From Fidelibacterota bacterium (GTDB lineage Bacteria > Pseudomonadota > Alphaproteobacteria > Rhodospirillales > Rhodospirillaceae): a stretch of 64,000 nt of DNA. Below the pieces are notes generated by a model. That model worked only from the letters and a program-made list of their open reading frames with translations. It did no database searches and was not told where the DNA came from. Positions 15,967 to 25,123 of the stretch are shown piece after piece. Position 1 is the stretch's first letter. The number at the start of each line of letters is the position of its first letter. The stretch covers positions 1 through 64,000 of the forward strand of contig CANJLF010000014.1 in assembly GCA_947475295.1 (NCBI GenBank), in the 5' to 3' direction. The position numbers and the translations under genes are program-made.

Positions 15967-17688
15967 TCAACGCGGCGAGTTTGTAAGCGCGCGTATCACC
16001 GCTTCGAGTTTGTCCCATTCGACCGGCTTTGCGATGACGGCCTTGGCGCCTGCGTCCATAAACGCGCGGACATGTTCGGGAATAACGTCGGCGGTCAGCG
16101 CGATCATCGGCGTTGGGCGCGCAAGTGTTTCCGCCTCAAACTTTTGGATCGCGCGCATGACTTCGGGCCCATTCATCACCGGCATGTGCATATCGATAAG
16201 GATACAGTCGTAACCGCCTCGGCGCGCGGCTTCGAGCGCGACGGCGCCGTCCTCGGCAACCGTCACCTCGCAGCCGCGCGGTGGCAGCATGATATTGGCG
16301 AGCGTGCGCATGTTGGCGTCGTCGTCGGCGACGAGAAGGCGCAAGGAAGAAGTCACCTCGCGCATGTCTGATGATGAAACCGCACGGAGGGCGAGTGGTC
16401 TTGCCGCCACGCTGCAAGCCCCACGTTCAACAGGAACGCGCATGGTGAAGACCGAGCCTTTGCCCGGCTGCGACGCGACGCTGATGTCACCGCCCAGCGC
16501 ATCGGCGAGCTTGCGGCAGATCGCGAGGCCCAGGCCGGAGCCGCCGTAGGCGCGCGATATCGACATGTCGGCCTGAATAAAGGGATCGAAGATGCGCTCG
16601 ATTTTGTCCGGCGGTATGCCAATGCCGCTGTCGATGATCGCGCAGATCAGCATAAACCGGCCGTCGGTGTCTGCCCGCTGTTCGACGCGCATGGTGACCG
16701 CGCCTTCAGCTGTGAACTTGATGGCGTTGTCGACGAGGTTGGAGAGCACCTGGCCAATCCGGAAGCTGTCCCCAATCACATCGTCATGCAGGCCTTCGGG
16801 CAACTCAACCTTGAGCGCGAGGCCTTTTTGCGCCGCGCGGGCTTCAAACACGGCGCAGGTATTGCGGATAAGGTCGGAGACGCGAAACGGCAGCTTCTCG
16901 ATGGGAACGAGGCCGGTCTCGAATTTTGTGAAGTCGAGCAGGTCGTTCAAAACCGCCAGCAAGTTATGGCCGGACAGTGTCAGGTTGGAAACCAGGTTTT
17001 GCTGCTGGGGGTTGAGGGGGGTGGCTTTGAGTCCGTCGGCCATGCCGATGATGCTTGTCATGGGCGTGCGCAGTTCGTGGCTCATATTGGCGAGAAAATC
17101 CGAGCGGACTTTGGCCGCCTCGTCGGCGCGGATGCGCTCGGTCTCCAGGGACTGCAGCAGGGCCGACAGGCCGATGATGGGGGCGATCCCGGCGGCGACA
17201 AAGCCCACGATCAAGGCCAGCCAGCTGAGCGGGGTCATGTCGTAACTGCCGGGGTTCACCGGCAGGTCCAACAGATCAAGCCGGTAGCCGGAATAGATTG
17301 CCGCTAAGGTCGCGACGCACAGCGAGACCACGCCCACGGCGGTGCGCCGGCTGAAGAAACAGCCAGCGACGACGCAGCTAGATATAAAGAACATGGTAGC
17401 GCCGTTGCCGCGCCCATAGGCCAATAGCCCGCCGACGCCCACAATATAAGGAACAGCTGTGACGGTTGCCGCCCGGAAAAGAAAGCTTAAGCGTTTACGC
17501 CAAAATGTCGTCGCCGCCAGAAGCACCAGCATGGCGACATGCAGGCCCATGACCGGCTTCCAGCCTTGCTCCAATCCGCGCAACAGGCTGGTGGCGACGC
17601 CGGGAACCGCGAGAATTGTAATCGTGAGAAGAATGGTGTCGCAGGCATCCGATCGGATCTGCTCCAGCGTCCTCGGGGCACCTCTCAA
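15967..17688 (-). CDS. Hybrid histidine kinase / response regulator
   Basis: About 573 residues from TTG at 17688, which follows AAGGAATGG; the frame is open to a weaker TTG at 17781. Five to six membrane segments come first (from TILLTITILAVPG to LALIVGFVAAGIAPI). The HisKA phosphoacceptor is His204 in NMSHELRTPM. The ATPase lid shows DNAIKF, DSGIGIPPDKIERIFDPF and GSGLGLAI. A C-terminal receiver has its Asp in YDCILIDMHMP and Lys in AVIAKPVEW. No output domain is fused, so a separate partner is expected. The signal is unknown. It precedes the DUF1552 pair. Confidence 0.92.
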   Translation of the reverse strand: MRGAPRTLEQIRSDACDTILLTITILAVPGVATSLLRGLEQGWKPVMGLHVAMLVLLAATTFWRKRLSFLFRAATVTAVPYIVGVGGLLAYGRGNGATMFFISSCVVAGCFFSRRTAVGVVSLCVATLAAIYSGYRLDLLDLPVNPGSYDMTPLSWLALIVGFVAAGIAPIIGLSALLQSLETERIRADEAAKVRSDFLANMSHELRTPMTSIIGMADGLKATPLNPQQQNLVSNLTLSGHNLLAVLNDLLDFTKFETGLVPIEKLPFRVSDLIRNTCAVFEARAAQKGLALKVELPEGLHDDVIGDSFRIGQVLSNLVDNAIKFTAEGAVTMRVEQRADTDGRFMLICAIIDSGIGIPPDKIERIFDPFIQADMSISRAYGGSGLGLAICRKLADALGGDISVASQPGKGSVFTMRVPVERGACSVAARPLALRAVSSSDMREVTSSLRLLVADDDANMRTLANIMLPPRGCEVTVAEDGAVALEAARRGGYDCILIDMHMPVMNGPEVMRAIQKFEAETLARPTPMIALTADVIPEHVRAFMDAGAKAVIAKPVEWDKLEAVIRALTNSPR

Positions 17689-18046
17689 GAACCATTCCTT
17701 CCGCGTATTGTGAACTGCGAGCGCCTCACACTGAACACTGGCCCACGGATACAATTTATGAGTGTAATAGGTACCATTCAACTCAATTTTTTGTCACCCA
17801 TGGGAGAAGCGGCCGTGGGCCCACATCCGTGCAGGCGGCCTTAGAATTGTCGCTGTTTGGTGTTCAATTATGCCTGTACGGGCCACAATCCGTATGGACC
17901 CGGCGGTCAGGCTTGTCTATTACCGTCGGCACTTTCCCCCTTCGCGTCAATAATGGATCGACCGCGCCGGAGCGCGCGGGGTCCGTTTCACTGCCGCTGG
18001 CGATGACGACGGGGTCTTGATGCTTTTTATATGGAGCTTTGGATTA
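17689..18046. other. Divergent intergenic region
   Basis: Between the hybrid kinase and the DUF6481 gene. It holds the N-terminal frame extension of the kinase and a ribosome binding site (GGAG, 18033-18036) for the plus-strand gene. I see no further gene, tRNA or clear operator. Confidence 0.4.
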
Positions 18047-18418
18047 ATGGCTAAGAAGAACCTAACCGACTTCAATGAGCGCTTAGAGACGGCTGCGAAG
18101 GCAAAACAGGTGCTGCTCGAGAAAATGCGCGCTAATGCGCCCCAGAACGCGCCCGATTTCGCGGAACGTCAAGCCGAACGCATTGTCTTGAGCGACGCAC
18201 GCGACAAGCGCAAAGCCGAAGCCGCCGAGCGCAAACGCGCCGAAGCCGCTCAGAAGGCCGCAGAAGCCGCTGCCGTGGCGCTCGCTGCCCAACAGGCCGC
18301 CGAGGAAGAACTGAACCGCAAGGCCAACGAGGCGCTCGCCCTCAAAGCCCAGCAGAAAGCCGGCCGCGACGCCAAATACGCAGCCCGTCAGGCCCGCCGC
18401 GACAGCCGCCGCGCGTAA
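18047..18418 (+). CDS. DUF6481 family Ala/Lys/Glu-rich coiled-coil protein
   Basis: 123 residues; the ATG at 18047 lies ten bases after GGAG. It starts MAKKNLTDFNERLETAAKAK and continues as an uninterrupted charged helix rich in KAEAAERKRAEAAQKAAEAAA, ending in an Arg-rich tail (AARQARRDSRRA). This matches small DUF6481 proteins common in alphaproteobacteria. It has no membrane segment and is probably cytoplasmic. The basic tail could bind nucleic acid; function unknown. Its stop is 8 bases from that of the converging TonB receptor. Confidence 0.75.
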   Translation: MAKKNLTDFNERLETAAKAKQVLLEKMRANAPQNAPDFAERQAERIVLSDARDKRKAEAAERKRAEAAQKAAEAAAVALAAQQAAEEELNRKANEALALKAQQKAGRDAKYAARQARRDSRRA

Positions 18419-18426
18419 GCGGCGTT

Positions 18427-20580
18427 TTAGAACCTGCCGCGCAGGCTGATGACGAAGCGCCTATCCCTGATTTCCGTGAAGCGCTCCGTGCGCGAAACGA
18501 TGCCGTTGCCGGCATCGTTCACGTAAAGGATGCGCTGCTGATGTTCGCGGTTGTGGTGCGGCATCAAACCGTACCCTTCAAGGCGTAACGTCAGCTTATA
18601 GGGCAGGGACTTCTCCATGAAGGCTTCCAAGCGCGGACCGCGTTCAAAGTAGCGCAGCACGCGCGCGTCACTGAACACCTGGCGGCCTTCGCTCATCTTC
18701 AATGTGGTGCCGTAGGAAAAGCCCCAGGCCGTCACGTCGTGACGGAAGCTGGTATCCAATTCATCGGTCCACAGGTTCTGCACATCGCGTTTGCGCCCGG
18801 TGAAGGGGTCAGTGGTTTCGCTCCATTGGTGCAGGTAGCGCACATCGATGCCCATATCGGGCAGGCCCAACCAAGCCAGCTTCACGCCTACTTTGGCTTC
18901 GGCGCCATAGACTTTGGCTTTGCCAATGTTGCCGCTGGCCGACACGGGATCGCCGTTGGCTTCGCGGCGGATTACGAATTTGTCGATGTGATCGTTGATG
19001 TCCTTGTAGAAGACGCGCGCATCCAGCGCGCCTTGGCGGTTGGGCAGCCGATGCTGATAGGCTGCTTCATAGACCCAAGTTTTTTCCGGCGCGAGCGCGG
19101 GATTGCCGGCGTCGATTTCGCTATCGACCACGTCGAAGGTCGGCACGAAGTTCATGAACTGCAACTGACTGACCGTGCGCTCGACCTTGAAACGCATCTG
19201 GTCGGAACTGGACATGTCGTAGCGCAGGTCGGCGCGCGGTTTAAGGAACTTGTAGGTTGCGGTTGGGCTGAATGGATAGTTGTTTGTGATTTGCGAATAC
19301 TCAAAATTCAGCGAGCTTTCGAGGGACAGGTTGCTCAGGATATTCCAGTTGTGGTTGGCGAAGGCCTCGCCGCGCAGTTCCTGCACAAAGGCATGGGCGG
19401 TTGGGATCGGGATTTCCTCGACGCGGCCGTTGGCGTCGAGATCGAAGAATACGCGCAAATCCTGGGTAAGGGTGTTGCGCGCGCCTTCCGCGCCGATCTC
19501 CAAGGTCTGCTTGGCGGCGATGGGCCAGGTGTAGGAGCTGCGCAAGATGCCTTCGGTGTTCAACTGGTTGGTCAGCTGCCGGCTGATTTCGTTCAGCGTA
19601 TTGCCGATGATGCGGTTGCGGTATTCGTCAATCGGGATGTCGACATAGTTGAAGATGTAAAGCGTGCTCAGCGTGCCCGGCCCAATGACGCCTTCGTAGT
19701 CGCCGCCCAACTCCCAACGATTGACCCATCCGCTTGTGCGCTTATGGAAATCAACGGCGGTGAGCGTTTGCGTTCCGGAACTATTGAAGCGCGTGAGATC
19801 GGTGACGTCGCTTTCAACCGGATCACGGGGCTCGAGCAACACGTTGAAACGCGCGCGGTCCCCGTTTTCCAGGTTATAGGTCAAATTGGCGGTCATGATG
19901 AATTTGTCGTGCTCGCGGTTTATGACCTGCGGGCGAAGTTCCTGCACGGCACCGTTCGGGAAGTAATAAACCTCATACCGTGTACGGTCGTGCCAATCGT
20001 TGCCGACCAGGTTTCGCGGCGGCAGCAGATTGCGTTCCAGGCCGAGAATGTAATCCAACTGTCCCCAGCTGTTGGAGTAGTTCACCAAGCCATCAGGTTG
20101 CAGGAAACCGTGGTCGTTGATGCGCGTGTCGAGCTGCCAGGAACCGGCGCCGGTGCCTACGCCTTCCTTCAGGATAATATTGACCAAGAGGCCCTGGCTT
20201 TGCACATCGAGTTCCGCCGAAGTGCCGCGGATCAGCTGAATGCTGGCGATGTTTTCGACTTGCAGACGACGCAGCGTGGCCAGGATCTGGTTCTTGCCCG
20301 CCATGCGCTTGCCGTTGATGAGAATCTGGTCGCCACCGGAGCCAAAGCCGCGCTCTTGCTGCTGGGTCGCGACATTATCCAGAATGGCGGCGACGCCGGG
20401 AATCCGCCGCATGATGTCTTCGGCGGTCGTGACATCGTATTTGGAAAAAAAGTCCTGGCCATAGCTAACTGTGCCGGAGTCCGTTGTGTCCGCGCCGGGC
20501 GGCGGCGGGGTCTGCGCCCAGACCGGTGTTATCATGCCCGGACTCAACGCAAGCCAGATCAGCGCCGTTCTGTAATTCAC
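18427..20580 (-). CDS. TonB-dependent outer-membrane receptor
   Basis: 717 residues from GTG at 20580, six bases after GGGGGAA. A signal peptide ends near PVWAQ. The plug domain follows: DVTTAEDIMRRIPGVAAIL, GGDQILINGKRMAGK, then IASIQLIRGTSAELDVQSQG. The barrel spans the remaining 550 residues and ends in RDRRFVISLRGRF with the terminal Phe of outer-membrane proteins. It imports an unknown ligand with TonB-ExbBD energy. Nearby amidohydrolase, oxygenase and nucleoside transporter genes suggest a nucleobase or nucleoside-like substrate, which is inference only. Confidence 0.92.
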   Translation of the reverse strand: MNYRTALIWLALSPGMITPVWAQTPPPPGADTTDSGTVSYGQDFFSKYDVTTAEDIMRRIPGVAAILDNVATQQQERGFGSGGDQILINGKRMAGKNQILATLRRLQVENIASIQLIRGTSAELDVQSQGLLVNIILKEGVGTGAGSWQLDTRINDHGFLQPDGLVNYSNSWGQLDYILGLERNLLPPRNLVGNDWHDRTRYEVYYFPNGAVQELRPQVINREHDKFIMTANLTYNLENGDRARFNVLLEPRDPVESDVTDLTRFNSSGTQTLTAVDFHKRTSGWVNRWELGGDYEGVIGPGTLSTLYIFNYVDIPIDEYRNRIIGNTLNEISRQLTNQLNTEGILRSSYTWPIAAKQTLEIGAEGARNTLTQDLRVFFDLDANGRVEEIPIPTAHAFVQELRGEAFANHNWNILSNLSLESSLNFEYSQITNNYPFSPTATYKFLKPRADLRYDMSSSDQMRFKVERTVSQLQFMNFVPTFDVVDSEIDAGNPALAPEKTWVYEAAYQHRLPNRQGALDARVFYKDINDHIDKFVIRREANGDPVSASGNIGKAKVYGAEAKVGVKLAWLGLPDMGIDVRYLHQWSETTDPFTGRKRDVQNLWTDELDTSFRHDVTAWGFSYGTTLKMSEGRQVFSDARVLRYFERGPRLEAFMEKSLPYKLTLRLEGYGLMPHHNREHQQRILYVNDAGNGIVSRTERFTEIRDRRFVISLRGRF

Positions 20581-20671
20581 GGTTATTCCCCCAGCACCCC
20601 ATGTTGGCGTCAGTTTCCCAGAGAATAGCCGCTGTCACCAGTCAAAAACCCGAGAGCGGGGGGTGGTCTGC

Positions 20672-22066
20672 TTAAGGCCCGGCTTTTGGTATGCACTCGG
20701 CGAGGCCGGCCAGCTGAATATTTTCTGCCGCCAGAGCTTGGGACAACCGTGCGTAGACTCCAGCGAGGCCGTCCTTGGGGAAGGCGGTGCGGTTGACGGC
20801 GCGAGCCGTTCCGCACATGTCGCGGTTTTCAGTTTCGGAAACCCCGAGCGCGGTCAGATAGTCGCGGGCGCCGTAAAGCGGCTGCCCGCTCACCATCGCC
20901 AGCGTAACGTCCTCGGGTTTGGCGTTCACCAGCGTCTCGAAGACGTCTTTGGCGGCGTCGCCGCGCAGCAGGAACAGGTCGGCATAGAGGCCGGCCGCGA
21001 GGCTTCCGACTTTGTCGTCAATTTTGGCAATCCGCGCCGGCACGCTGGTGGCCATGTCGAAAAGGCGTTTGGGCGAAATCAGTCCGCCGAATACTTTTTC
21101 GCTGACGGACCTGGCATAGACCAGTTCCGCCAGCATGTTGGTGCTGCCGGTGGGCGACCAATCGGGCGCAAGCGCGACGGTCACGTTCTGGCCCAAGGCC
21201 ACGGGGATGTTGGCGGTCTCGCCGTACAATTCGAAATTGCTTCGCGGCGACCAGATGAAGGACGAGCCGGCCCGCCGCAATTTGATGAAATCGTCTTCCG
21301 TCAACGCGACGCCGTGAACCACGGTGGTCTTGGGTCCCAACAGCTTAAGCTCTGTCAGACGCGCAAACTCGCCGCGGGATTCAGCATCGCCGCGTTGGCC
21401 CTCTGCGGTATGGACCGCGACCACATCAAACTTCCCTTGGCGAAAAAATGCGACATCGCGCGCCGATAGTTCGAGATCGCGCGGCCGGACGCCGAGGATA
21501 TTGCCGAGCCGTTCCTCGCCTACGGCCGTGCCGTAAAATCCCGACGACCAATCGAGGTTGCGCACCAGACCGGCGACGCAGGCCGGGACTTTCGGCACGT
21601 CGGCGGGCTCGTAGATGCCGAGCAACGACGTGGTGCCGCCGGCTAGGGCTTTCAGCTCGACATAGGCATCCATGTCGCAGAAATGCGTCGCCACCAGTTT
21701 ACCTTCGGGGCCTTGGATGGTTTTCCAGTATTCGTCGGCGGCGCGCCATTCGTAGCGGTTGCCGTAGGTCTTGGGCGGTGTCCAGCGCGGAAAGACCCCG
21801 TAGAGCGGATGATTGTGCAAATCGACAAAGCCGGGGAAAACAATATCGCGTGTTATCAGCACGCGCGCGCCGGCAACGCTGGGCTTGGTCGCGGTGATGG
21901 ACTTAATCTTGCCGCCTTGTATGGCGATCCAGCCGTCGTTGATCACGCCGCCCGGCGTGACGATCATGCCGTTGATCAGGAGGGTGGTCTCCTGCGCCTG
22001 GGCGCGCGGCATCGGCCACAAGATGGCCAGCAGAATCACGAGAACGATTAGGCTCAGGCGGTGCAT
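20672..22066 (-). CDS. Exported metal-dependent amidohydrolase
   Basis: About 464 residues from ATG 22066, which starts a hydrophobic leader (MHRLSLIVLVILLAILW, ending near AQAQE). It shows the amidohydrolase metal set of the chlorohydrolase/cytosine-deaminase type: HxH in DLHNHPLYG, H-x-x-E in VHTAEG, His in TTVVHGVAL and Asp in LAPDWSPTGS. The leader suggests periplasmic action, unusual for a deaminase. The substrate is unknown. It is transcribed in the same direction as the TonB receptor, 91 bases away, and diverges from an oxygenase gene. Confidence 0.88.
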   Translation of the reverse strand: MHRLSLIVLVILLAILWPMPRAQAQETTLLINGMIVTPGGVINDGWIAIQGGKIKSITATKPSVAGARVLITRDIVFPGFVDLHNHPLYGVFPRWTPPKTYGNRYEWRAADEYWKTIQGPEGKLVATHFCDMDAYVELKALAGGTTSLLGIYEPADVPKVPACVAGLVRNLDWSSGFYGTAVGEERLGNILGVRPRDLELSARDVAFFRQGKFDVVAVHTAEGQRGDAESRGEFARLTELKLLGPKTTVVHGVALTEDDFIKLRRAGSSFIWSPRSNFELYGETANIPVALGQNVTVALAPDWSPTGSTNMLAELVYARSVSEKVFGGLISPKRLFDMATSVPARIAKIDDKVGSLAAGLYADLFLLRGDAAKDVFETLVNAKPEDVTLAMVSGQPLYGARDYLTALGVSETENRDMCGTARAVNRTAFPKDGLAGVYARLSQALAAENIQLAGLAECIPKAGP

Positions 22067-22234
22067 GGAGGACGATGTCCTTAGGCTTGCGGCGGACGCT
22101 GAGGCCATTGTAGTGAAGAAGCGAACCGGTTCGATACCTGTTGTGTTGCATTTTTGTGACGGCCCCATCGCCCGATAGACGGAGGAGATAGGTTCCGTAG
22201 ATAATCTGGCTACCCATTTCACGGGAAGGCGGTC

Positions 22235-23167
22235 ATGTCCTCCATAACACCGTTATCGATCGCTGCGGGCGAAGGCGACCAAGCCAGCTTCGCGGAAGCC
22301 CTCGGCGCGAGCTTTGCCCGCACCGGCTTTGCGGTGGTCTCCGAGCACGGCATTGCGCCAGCCATCATCGCCGGCGCCTTTGATCGTACGCGGCGCTTAT
22401 TTGCACTGCCGGAAGCGGTTAAACGCCGCTATATCGTGCCCAGCGGCGGCGGCCAGCGCGGCTATACCGCCTTCGGCGTCGAGACGGCCAAGGGTGCGGA
22501 CCGCGCCGATCTCAAGGAGTTCTGGCACGTGGGGCGCAATTTGCCGGTGAGCCAAACCGACCGCACCATGCCGCCCAATCTGCCGGTGGGCGAAATCGCC
22601 GATTTCGATGCCGCCACCTATGCGCTGTTTGAGGCCATGGATGCGCTGGGCTTACGCATTCTGCGCGCGATTGCTTTATATTTGAAACTGCCCGCCACTT
22701 TTTTCGACGACAAAGTGGGGATGGGCAATAGCATTTTGCGCTTACTGCACTATCCACCGGTGTCGCCAGAAGCCAGCGGTGTACGCGCCGGCGCCCACGA
22801 GGATATCAACGTCATCACGCTGCTGCTGGGCGCCGAGGAGTCCGGGCTTCAGCTGTTGGATCGCGACGGCCGCTGGCTGGCTATCGATCCGCCGCCCGAC
22901 TGCGTCGTGGTCAATATCGGCGACATGCTGCAGCGCCTAACCAATCACGTCTTGCCGTCCACCACCCACCGCGTCGTCAATCCGACGCCGGAGCGCGCGG
23001 CGTTCCCGCGCTACTCCATGCCGTTCTTCCAGCACTTTACCTCGGACTATTTGATCGAAACCTTGCCGTCGTGCATTTCCCCGGATCGGCCCAACCGCTA
23101 TCCGGTGCCGATCACCGCCGATGCCTATCTGCAGGAGCGACTGGCGGAAATTAAGCTGATTTCGTGA
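22235..23167 (+). CDS. Isopenicillin-N-synthase-like Fe(II)/2OG oxygenase
   Basis: 310 residues. The N-terminal DIOX_N part reads FARTGFAVVSEHGI. The catalytic core shows HxD in AGAHEDINVITLL, the distal His in PSTTHRVVNP and an Arg-x-Ser in PRYSMPFFQHF that binds 2-oxoglutarate. This family hydroxylates or desaturates small molecules in the cytoplasm. Its stop is 2 bases from that of the converging nucleoside transporter. Some relatives act on nucleosides, which would fit the transporter, but the substrate cannot be read from sequence. Confidence 0.9.
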   Translation: MSSITPLSIAAGEGDQASFAEALGASFARTGFAVVSEHGIAPAIIAGAFDRTRRLFALPEAVKRRYIVPSGGGQRGYTAFGVETAKGADRADLKEFWHVGRNLPVSQTDRTMPPNLPVGEIADFDAATYALFEAMDALGLRILRAIALYLKLPATFFDDKVGMGNSILRLLHYPPVSPEASGVRAGAHEDINVITLLLGAEESGLQLLDRDGRWLAIDPPPDCVVVNIGDMLQRLTNHVLPSTTHRVVNPTPERAAFPRYSMPFFQHFTSDYLIETLPSCISPDRPNRYPVPITADAYLQERLAEIKLIS

Positions 23168-23169
23168 GG

Positions 23170-24432
23170 CTAACTCAGCATTCCGACAACCGCGCCCGAC
23201 ATACAAGTAGCCAGCGTGCCTGAGACCAATGTGCGCGGCGCCAGCGAGACAATGTCGGCGCGGCGCTCCGGGGCCATAGCGGTCAACCCGCCGATGGTGA
23301 TGCCGATGGAGCTGAAGTTGGCGAAGCCGCACAGCGCATAGGTCATGATCAGGCGCGAGCGGTCCGACAGGGATCCGGCCGGTAGCTTCGACAAGTCGGT
23401 ATAAGCAATCAGTTCGTTAAGGACGGCCTTAGTGCCCAAGAGCGCACCGGCGGTGGGCGCCTCGGACCAGGGAATGCCCAGCAACCAGGCGATGGGCGAC
23501 ATCGCCCAGCCAAATATGCGCTGCAGGGTCAGCGGCGCGCCGCCGACATCGGGCAGCGCACCGATGATGTTGTTGGCGAGGGTGACCAGCGCCACCAGCA
23601 CAATCAGCATGGCAATGACGTTGATGAGGATCTGCACGCCGTCGATGGTGCCGCGCGTGATGACTGCCATCATGTTGTCGCCCGACGCCGGCGGCAGGAC
23701 AACCTGGGAAGGATCGCGGTTGACGATGAAGGCTTCAGGATCCTCGGGCACCATGATGAAGGAGATCACGATGGTGGCCGGCGCCGCCATGATGGACGCC
23801 GTGAGAATTTGGCCGATGGGATTGGGGATCAAACCGTCGAGCAAGGTAGCGTACAACACCATCACCGTTCCGGCGACCATGGCCATGCCGGCGGTCATGA
23901 TGATGAACAGCCCGGCGCGGGTCTCGGCACGCAAGTAAGGTTTGATCACCAGCGGCGCTTCGATCATGCCGACGAAGATGTTCATGGTCACGGCGATGCC
24001 GGCGGGACCGTTGACGCCGATCGTGCGCCGCAAGAGCCAAGCGAAGCCGCGCACAACCGGTGGAATGATGTTCCAATAGAACAGCAACGCCGACAGCGCG
24101 CTGATGACCAGGATCAGCGGCAGCGATTGAAAGGCGAAAACAAAGCTCGACCCGGGGCCGGTGTTTGTCCAGGGCACATCGCCGCCGCCCAGGTAGCCGA
24201 AGACGAAGCTGGTGCCGGCGCGGGTCGCGCTGCTAAGGCTGACGACGACATTGTTAAGGGCCGCTAGGGCCTTCTGAAAGATCGGCATTTTGATGAGGGC
24301 GAGGCCGAAGACGAACTGCAGTAGGACGCCTTTGCCGACGGCGCGCCAATCCACGTCCCGCCGCCGTTCGCTGGCAAGCCATGCCAATCCCAGGAGGACC
24401 ATCAATCCAAAGGCGCTTTGTACCGCTGACAG
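23170..24432 (-). CDS. Concentrative nucleoside transporter (CNT/NupC family)
   Basis: About 420 residues, ten or so membrane segments. CNT signatures include GFAWLLRRTIGVNGPAGIAV, NIFVGMIEAPLVIKPYL, TAGMAMVAGTVMVLYA, ITRGTIDGVQILINVIAM, LGTKAVLNELIAY and YALCGFANFSSIGI. It takes up nucleosides with H+ or Na+. TTG and ATG codons at 24405 and 24402 would cut off conserved residues; the frame upstream (LSAVQSAFG) matches the family, and a CTG at 24432 lies 8 bases after GGGGA. I chose it, with caution. The gene converges on the 2OG oxygenase. Confidence 0.88.
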   Translation of the reverse strand: MSAVQSAFGLMVLLGLAWLASERRRDVDWRAVGKGVLLQFVFGLALIKMPIFQKALAALNNVVVSLSSATRAGTSFVFGYLGGGDVPWTNTGPGSSFVFAFQSLPLILVISALSALLFYWNIIPPVVRGFAWLLRRTIGVNGPAGIAVTMNIFVGMIEAPLVIKPYLRAETRAGLFIIMTAGMAMVAGTVMVLYATLLDGLIPNPIGQILTASIMAAPATIVISFIMVPEDPEAFIVNRDPSQVVLPPASGDNMMAVITRGTIDGVQILINVIAMLIVLVALVTLANNIIGALPDVGGAPLTLQRIFGWAMSPIAWLLGIPWSEAPTAGALLGTKAVLNELIAYTDLSKLPAGSLSDRSRLIMTYALCGFANFSSIGITIGGLTAMAPERRADIVSLAPRTLVSGTLATCMSGAVVGMLS

Positions 24433-24565
24433 CGCGATTTCCCCAACTCAACTCCGTGCGTCGACGCTAGCTTGTCGCCAATGGTTCACAAACTCAATGG
24501 AAAAAATTCTCCGCGGTCGCGCGGGCGGCCAAAAGGTCATGAAATAGTAACCGAGCGCCGCTGCG

Positions 24566-24991
24566 CTATGGCTCGAGAAAATGCCAGACGCCCTCGACGC
24601 CGTTGCCGATAGGCTTTTCCACGTTGTCGTGGAAGAGGGTGTAAACCGGCTGGCCTTTGTAGGCCCACTGCCGCGTGCCGTCGTCGCGCTTGATGATCGT
24701 CCAACTGCCGACGTTGTTTTTATCGGCTGCATCCACGGCTAAGGGAACCCAGGCCCGGGCGCAGCCGGCAACGCAGGTCGATACCCCCGGCTTGTCGCGG
24801 TCGGAGACATAAAGCGGAAAGCCGGTCTCGGCATGGCGATACTTGTAGGTGTCGTTTTGCTCAATGATGGCGACGGTGCCGGGATGCGAGATATCGAGCT
24901 GGGGCTTTTTGGCCGCAGCGGCGAAGGTCTGCGAGCCGGCGAGACCTAAGCCCAATGTACCGATAATAAAGGCGAGCGCCGTAAGTCGCAT
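24566..24991 (-). CDS. Exported COG4315-type protein, second copy
   Basis: 141 residues with a signal peptide (LTALAFIIGTLGLGLAGSQTFA). It has two repeat-like segments: ETGFPLYVSDRDKPGVSTC with CVAGCARAWVPL, and SWTIIKRDDGTRQWAYKGQPVYTLFHDN. It is a paralogue of the gene at 7686-8201 and shares the WTIxKRDDG core. COG4315 proteins are exported and have no known reaction. A Cys-rich stretch (STCVAGC) may bind metal or form a disulfide. Confidence 0.8.
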   Translation of the reverse strand: MRLTALAFIIGTLGLGLAGSQTFAAAAKKPQLDISHPGTVAIIEQNDTYKYRHAETGFPLYVSDRDKPGVSTCVAGCARAWVPLAVDAADKNNVGSWTIIKRDDGTRQWAYKGQPVYTLFHDNVEKPIGNGVEGVWHFLEP

Positions 24992-25123
24992 GTGTGACCT
25001 CTGCTAAGGCGTTAATTTAGCGCACGGGACTAGCTTGGGGCAAATCTTTAACTATCCTCGGGTAAAGCGCTAGAGTTGCAGCCTGCCTAATTGCCCCGCT
25101 TTGTTGCCTGAAAGCATACTCCC

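Noticed and set aside
18739-20628. 629-residue frame antisense to the TonB receptor
   Set aside because: It mirrors the receptor's codon pattern, has no domain signature, and the receptor on the other strand is clear.
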